Positions 60,162 to 64,000 of a stretch of 64,000 nt of DNA are shown piece after piece; position 1 is the first letter of the stretch; the number at the start of each line of letters is the position of its first letter. The position numbers and the translations under genes were made by a program. Below the pieces are notes generated by a model. That model was not told where the DNA came from. It saw nothing but the letters and a program-made list of their open reading frames with translations, and did not search any database. Origin of the DNA: DASRDU01 sp046331565 (lineage in GTDB: Bacteria > Acidobacteriota > Blastocatellia > RBC074). The DNA lies in assembly GCA_046331565.1 (NCBI GenBank), contig JAXLQP010000004.1, positions 310,001 through 374,000 on the forward strand, given 5' to 3'.

Positions 60162-60773
60162 ATGCACGCGATTCCGAAACATCGTTATACGCTCGAAGAG
60201 TACATCGAACTGGACAAAAACTCTGAAGAACGCTGCGAGTATTTTGATGGCGAAGTCTTCGCCATGGCTGGCGGCACAATCAATCACGGGCGCATCAGTT
60301 CCAATGTTCACTTTGCGCTCAGGCAGCGGCTGGCGGGCAGGGGCTGCGAGGCTTTCACAGCAGGTACAAGGATCAGGGTTCCAGACGCGCTGCCTTATCG
60401 CTACCCGGATGTTTCAGTCGTCTGTGGCCCGGTGAAAATTGAGGAGATTCAGGGGCAGGAGATGCTGGTCAATCCCATCCTGCTGGTTGAAGTGCTGTCC
60501 GGTTCGACTGCCGCTTACGATCACGGCGACAAGTTTTCGGCTTATCAGTCCATTGACAGCTTCCGCGAATACCTGCTGATTTCGCAGGAGCGTCCGCACG
60601 TCGTGCAGTATGTGCGCCAGCCGGACAATCGCTGGCTGCGCGCTGAGATTTCAGGTCTGAACGGCATCCTGACGCTGGAATCGCTCGACCTCACGCTGCC
60701 GCTCAGTGAAATTTATGAACAGGTAAACTTCCCGTCGCCGGACTCTGAACCGGCCTCCGGCCCGGCAGCTTAG
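60162..60773 (+). CDS. Uma2 family (DUF820) putative endonuclease
   Basis: A 203-aa protein of the Uma2 family with a PD-(D/E)xK nuclease-like fold. RYTLEEYIELDKNSEERCEYFDGEV is the N-terminal signature. The active site is RYPDVSVVCGP, then LLVEVLSGSTAAYDHGDKFSAY. Start ATG 60162 has AGGGGG upstream; the frame back to 60084 is unsupported. Such genes are multi-copy in cyanobacteria and Acidobacteriota, with unknown target. It is monocistronic here. Confidence 0.88.
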   Translation: MHAIPKHRYTLEEYIELDKNSEERCEYFDGEVFAMAGGTINHGRISSNVHFALRQRLAGRGCEAFTAGTRIRVPDALPYRYPDVSVVCGPVKIEEIQGQEMLVNPILLVEVLSGSTAAYDHGDKFSAYQSIDSFREYLLISQERPHVVQYVRQPDNRWLRAEISGLNGILTLESLDLTLPLSEIYEQVNFPSPDSEPASGPAA

Positions 60774-60914
60774 GCCATCGCTGCCCTGCGTTGTCATCAG
60801 CAGCAGGGATTGGCCCGAACCCGAACCGCTGTCGCAGCGTATCACTCTTTCCTGGTCGGCTGCCGAACGTAACTCTCACTCGCTGAATTTTCCTGGTCGG
60901 AACAATTAACTCGC

Positions 60915-62210
60915 ATGAGCCTTGACTATCAGGAACTGCAATCATCAAACCGCGCGCGCCTGAGAGAGTATCAGGATGAGCGGCTGCGCGCGCTGCTCGC
61001 AGAACTGGCGACCAATCAGTTTTATCTGGAAAAGTTCCGTCTGGCCGGGCTGTCAATGGCTGAGCTGCGCGGCGCTGATGATGCTGGCGCGCTGCCCTTC
61101 ACGACCAAAAGCGAACTGGCGGCTGAGCAGGATCAGCATCCGCCTTATGGCCGACTGCTCACTTACCCGCTCGCGCGTTATCGCTATCTGCATCAGACTT
61201 CGGGCACGACCGGACGACCGCTCAGATGGCTGGATACCGCAGCAGACTGGCAGACCTTTATGCGGTGCTGGGCCGAGGTCTACCGGGGCGCGGGGGTGAC
61301 TGAAAACGATCTGGTCTTCTGCGCCTTCTCCTTCGGGCCTTATGTCAGTCACTGGACGGGCATTGACGGAGCGCGTGATGTCGGCGCGCTGTGTCTGTCA
61401 GGCGGGGGGATGAATTCAGAGCAGCGGCTGCGCGCGATTTTTGATAATCACTGCACGGCGCTGGTCTGCACGCCAACCTATGCGCTGCACCTGGCCGAAG
61501 TCGCCGCCGGAATGGGCCTCGACCTGCGCGCTTCTGACATCCGCGTGACGATTCACGCGGGCGAACCGGGCGCGAGCGTGCCGCACGTCAGACGCCGGAT
61601 TGAAGCGGCCTGGGGCGCACGGTGTTTCGATCACGCCGGAGCAACCGAGGTCGGCGCGTGGGGGTTCGATTGCCAGGCTGAAGACAACGCCATCCACCTC
61701 AACGAACTGGAATTCATCTTTGAAGTCATTGATCCGCAAACCGGCGAGGCTGTCAGCGAAGGCGTGCGCGGCGAACTGGTCATCACCACGCTCGGACGCG
61801 CCGGAATGCCGGTGCTGCGTTATCGCACGGGCGATCTGGTCGAACTGACGACCGAACCCTGCGCCTGCGGGCGCACGCTGGCGCGCATCAAAGGCGGAGT
61901 GCTGGGGCGCGCTGACGATATGCTCACGGTGCGCGGCGTCAATCTTTATCCGAGCGCGATTGACAACCTGATTCGCTCGGTGCCTGCCATTATTGAATAT
62001 GAAGTTGAAATCCGGCGCGTGTCAGAGATGGATGATCTGCTCCTGAAAATCGAAATCGCCGAGCCGCACTCGTTCGCGCAGGTGCAGCAGTCACTGCTTT
62101 CAGCCTTTCGCACCGGGCTGAACATCCGCGTCAGTGTGGCGCAGGCCGGGCGCGGCAGCCTGCCGCGTTATGAATTCAAGGCGCGCCGCTTCAAGCGCAT
62201 CACAGAGTAA
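60915..62210 (+). CDS. Phenylacetate-CoA ligase-like AMP-forming enzyme
   Basis: A 431-aa PaaK-like adenylate-forming enzyme. Motifs: HQTSGTTGRPLRW (P-loop, about 95-107), DHAGATEVGAWGFDC, LRYRTGDLVEL, and RADDMLTVRGVNLYPSAIDNLIR. The family activates phenylacetate and other aryl acids as CoA esters, and PaaK-like members also load carrier proteins in biosynthetic clusters. Genes for phenylacetate breakdown are absent here. A HemN-like radical SAM gene and a flavin oxidoreductase follow on the same strand, which favours a biosynthetic role. Confidence 0.85.
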   Translation: MSLDYQELQSSNRARLREYQDERLRALLAELATNQFYLEKFRLAGLSMAELRGADDAGALPFTTKSELAAEQDQHPPYGRLLTYPLARYRYLHQTSGTTGRPLRWLDTAADWQTFMRCWAEVYRGAGVTENDLVFCAFSFGPYVSHWTGIDGARDVGALCLSGGGMNSEQRLRAIFDNHCTALVCTPTYALHLAEVAAGMGLDLRASDIRVTIHAGEPGASVPHVRRRIEAAWGARCFDHAGATEVGAWGFDCQAEDNAIHLNELEFIFEVIDPQTGEAVSEGVRGELVITTLGRAGMPVLRYRTGDLVELTTEPCACGRTLARIKGGVLGRADDMLTVRGVNLYPSAIDNLIRSVPAIIEYEVEIRRVSEMDDLLLKIEIAEPHSFAQVQQSLLSAFRTGLNIRVSVAQAGRGSLPRYEFKARRFKRITE

Positions 62211-62214
62211 ATGA

Positions 62215-62233
62215 CCCCGGTACTGTACCGGGG
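62215..62233. terminator. Short perfect hairpin after the ligase gene
   Basis: CCCCGGTAC and GTACCGGGG pair with a 1-base centre, 5 bases after the ligase stop. No T-run follows, so termination is uncertain. It shares GTACCGGG with the arm of the 17398-17493 repeat, and may be a trimmed relative of it. Confidence 0.4.
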
Positions 62234-62329
62234 GACAAGCGCGCGGTGCTGTAAAGATGTACAAAGCGCCACGTGAAATTTACAATCGCCCGCGACGATT
62301 CAAGGAACGGTTCACCGGAAAGTCTCATC

Positions 62330-63640
62330 ATGACTGACACATCAAACACCAGAACCGAGGTCGGCAATTATTTTGTCTCGAACTATCCGCCCTTCTCGCA
62401 GTGGAAGCCGGAAAACACGGCGGACGCTGTTGCCGCACTCAACAAGCCGCCGCGCACCGCGCAGCCGCTCGGCCTTTATCTGCACATTCCCTTCTGCCGC
62501 AAGCGATGCAAATTTTGTTACTTCAAGGTCTACACCGACAAGAACGCGTCAGAAATCGAACTCTATCTGAATGCGCTGATCAAAGAGAACGAGCTTTACA
62601 GCCGCCTGCCTGCGCTACAGGGACGCCAGTTGCGCTTTGCCTATTTTGGCGGCGGCACGCCTTCATACATCAGCGAACGGCAGCTTCGTTATCTGGTCGA
62701 AGGACTCAACCGGCACGTAAGCTGGGAGCAGGCCGAAGAAGTGACCTTTGAATGCGAGCCGGGCACGCTGCGCAAATCAAAGCTCGAAACGCTCAAAGAG
62801 ATCGGCGTGACGCGGCTGAGCCTGGGCGTTGAGCATTTCAACGATGCGATTCTCTCGGCCAATGGCCGCGCTCATCTTTCGCCGGAAATTTATCGCGCTT
62901 ACGACTGGGCGCGCGAAGTTGATTTCCCGCAGATCAACATTGATCTGATCGCCGGAATGATGGGCGAATCGGATGAATACTGGCGCGATGCGGTCAGGCG
63001 TGCGCTCGAACTCGAACCCGATTCGGTCACGATCTATCAGATGGAGCTGCCATACAACACCGTCATCTCGCGCGAGATGATCGAGCAGGGGCTGGATTCG
63101 CCCATCGCTGACTGGCCGACGAAGCGGCGCTGGCTTGAATACGCTTATGAGCAGTTCGAGGCGCGCGGCTACCGCATTGCGAGCGCCTACACGCTGGCCA
63201 CGACCAAAAAGCCCTGCCGCTTCATTTACACCGACGCGCTGTGGCACGGCGGCGATATGATCGGGCTGGGGGTTTCATCATTCTCGCATTTTGACGGCGT
63301 GCATTTTCAGAACGCGCATAATTTTGAGGAATACCTGCGACTGCTGGAAAACGGGCAATTGCCGCTCTGGCGCGCGCTGGCGCTGACGCCGAAACAAAGG
63401 CTGATCCGCGAAATGATTCTGCAACTCAAGACTGGCAGAATTGAAACTGAATACTTCAATCAGAAGTTTGGCGTTGATGTGTGGCAGGAATTCGAGCCGG
63501 TTTACGAACGCCTGAACGAAGCGCAGATGCTCAGGCGCGATGACGGCGCAATCGCACTCACCCGGCGCGGACTGTTGCAGGTTGATCATTTCCTGCCGGA
63601 ATTTTTTGAACCTGAACTGAAAACCGTGCGCTATGCCTGA
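62330..63640 (+). CDS. HemN-like radical SAM enzyme
   Basis: A 436-aa radical SAM protein of the coproporphyrinogen III dehydrogenase-like group. The cluster motif is C56xxxCxxC63 in IPFCRKRCKFCYF, followed by AYFGGGTPSYI, TFECEPGTL, VTRLSLGVEHFN and INIDLIAGMMGES. The C-terminal HemN-type domain has LGVSSFSHFDG and LTRRGLLQVDHF. The start ATG 62330 gives a normal N-terminus; a start at 62273 is possible. HemN relatives act as heme synthesis enzymes, heme chaperones or class C methylases/cyclopropanases in natural product pathways. Neighbours favour the last. Confidence 0.85.
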   Translation: MTDTSNTRTEVGNYFVSNYPPFSQWKPENTADAVAALNKPPRTAQPLGLYLHIPFCRKRCKFCYFKVYTDKNASEIELYLNALIKENELYSRLPALQGRQLRFAYFGGGTPSYISERQLRYLVEGLNRHVSWEQAEEVTFECEPGTLRKSKLETLKEIGVTRLSLGVEHFNDAILSANGRAHLSPEIYRAYDWAREVDFPQINIDLIAGMMGESDEYWRDAVRRALELEPDSVTIYQMELPYNTVISREMIEQGLDSPIADWPTKRRWLEYAYEQFEARGYRIASAYTLATTKKPCRFIYTDALWHGGDMIGLGVSSFSHFDGVHFQNAHNFEEYLRLLENGQLPLWRALALTPKQRLIREMILQLKTGRIETEYFNQKFGVDVWQEFEPVYERLNEAQMLRRDDGAIALTRRGLLQVDHFLPEFFEPELKTVRYA

Positions 63641-63684
63641 GGGCGCGAACTGCGCTCCCGAAAACCAACCAGGAAAACTCGAAG

Positions 63685-64000
63685 ATGAACAACGAAAATA
63701 ACAGCTACGATGTAATCGTGATGGGCGGCGGGCCGGCGGGCAGTTCCGTCGCCAGCATTCTGGCCCGCGAAGGTCGCCGGGTGATTCTGTTCGAGAAGGA
63801 ACAGTTTCCCCGCCATCATATCGGTGAGTCGCTGATGACCGATACTTACTGGACGTTTCAGCGCATGGGGCTGCTCGACAAACTCAGGCAAAGTCCGTTC
63901 GTTCGCAAATACAGCGTGCAGTTCGCCAACCCCGCAGGCAGGGAATCGCGCCCGTTCTATTTCTTCGAAGCCAGCCATCACGAAAGCGCCGTGACGTGGC
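63685..64000 (+). CDS. Flavin-dependent oxidoreductase/halogenase-like (partial, runs off the edge)
   Basis: The first 105 residues of a FAD-dependent monooxygenase-like protein. The dinucleotide motif is VIVMGGGPAGSSVASILA, followed by VILFEKEQFPRHHIGESL, typical of flavin-dependent halogenases and geranylgeranyl-reductase-like oxidoreductases. The halogenase WxWxIP motif would lie beyond the window, so the subclass is open. The ATG at 63685 follows the radical SAM gene by 44 bases and the two are probably cotranscribed. Confidence 0.85.
   Translation, partial: MNNENNSYDVIVMGGGPAGSSVASILAREGRRVILFEKEQFPRHHIGESLMTDTYWTFQRMGLLDKLRQSPFVRKYSVQFANPAGRESRPFYFFEASHHESAVTW

Noticed and set aside
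1..64000. tRNA, rRNA, prophage or integrative element boundaries
   Set aside because: No cloverleaf, integrase, att-like direct repeat or phage structural gene was found by eye.

Overview
The window looks like a chromosomal segment of an Acidobacteriota bacterium, most likely class Blastocatellia. This is inferred from gene content, not from a marker gene. The signs are moderately high GC, several eukaryotic-type Ser/Thr kinases (one with C-terminal TPRs), a TIGR02999-type ECF sigma factor, PspA, multiheme cytochrome c, and very many intergenic inverted repeats. No rRNA, tRNA, CRISPR array or prophage was recognised.

Layout. 0.7-3.3 kb: a membrane dipeptidase and the ribosome GTPase rsgA. 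3.4-10.8 kb: an aromatic amino acid block, trpC-trpF-trpB-[PQQ-type sugar dehydrogenase]-trpA-chorismate mutase-DAHP synthase-prephenate dehydrogenase. 11-13.5 kb: a transglutaminase-like membrane protein and an AbiEii-type nucleotidyltransferase with a small partner. 13.5-29.3 kb: a signalling and envelope block. It holds a secreted protein, an FHA-protease, two Ser/Thr kinases, a PP2C phosphatase, a TPR kinase with its ECF sigma factor, a Ycf46-like AAA ATPase, a TonB-C-domain protein, a coiled-coil membrane protein and PspA. Three genes here share a 41-bp upstream motif. 30.3-36.7 kb: a secreted protein, purD, acyl-CoA ligase, a Tat-exported TIM-barrel isomerase and a small exported protein. 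36.7-45.3 kb: a redox block with a ferredoxin/FAD oxidoreductase, a ClpX-like ATPase, a rhomboid protease, an FHA-heptaheme cytochrome c and a double cNMP-binding/four-[4Fe-4S]/cytochrome b-like fusion. 45.6-47.3 kb: a zinc-ribbon protein, a BtuF-like binding protein split by an in-frame UAG, and a DinB protein. 47.5-51.3 kb: a CpxA/CpxR-like pair with GTAAA-N5-GTAAA sites and a Spy/CpxP-like exported protein. 51.9-60 kb: a LolA-like protein, an MFS transporter, a DUF5615/DUF433 toxin-antitoxin pair, a membrane sulfatase, a Y1 transposase in a hairpin-rich element, and an SSS symporter with DUF3311. 60.1-64 kb: a Uma2 nuclease, a phenylacetate-CoA-ligase-like enzyme, a HemN-like radical SAM enzyme and the start of a flavin-dependent oxidoreductase. 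The last three may begin a biosynthetic cluster.

How the genes work together. Phospho-signalling recurs: kinases, a phosphatase, and FHA domains fused to a periplasmic protease and to a multiheme cytochrome. This suggests Ser/Thr phosphorylation is wired to envelope proteolysis and electron transfer. The second theme is mobile or repeated hairpin DNA. At least a dozen long inverted repeats of different sequence sit in the spacers, several with a spacer close to 30 nt. Two have entered reading frames: the PP2C C-terminus and the linker of the TPR kinase.
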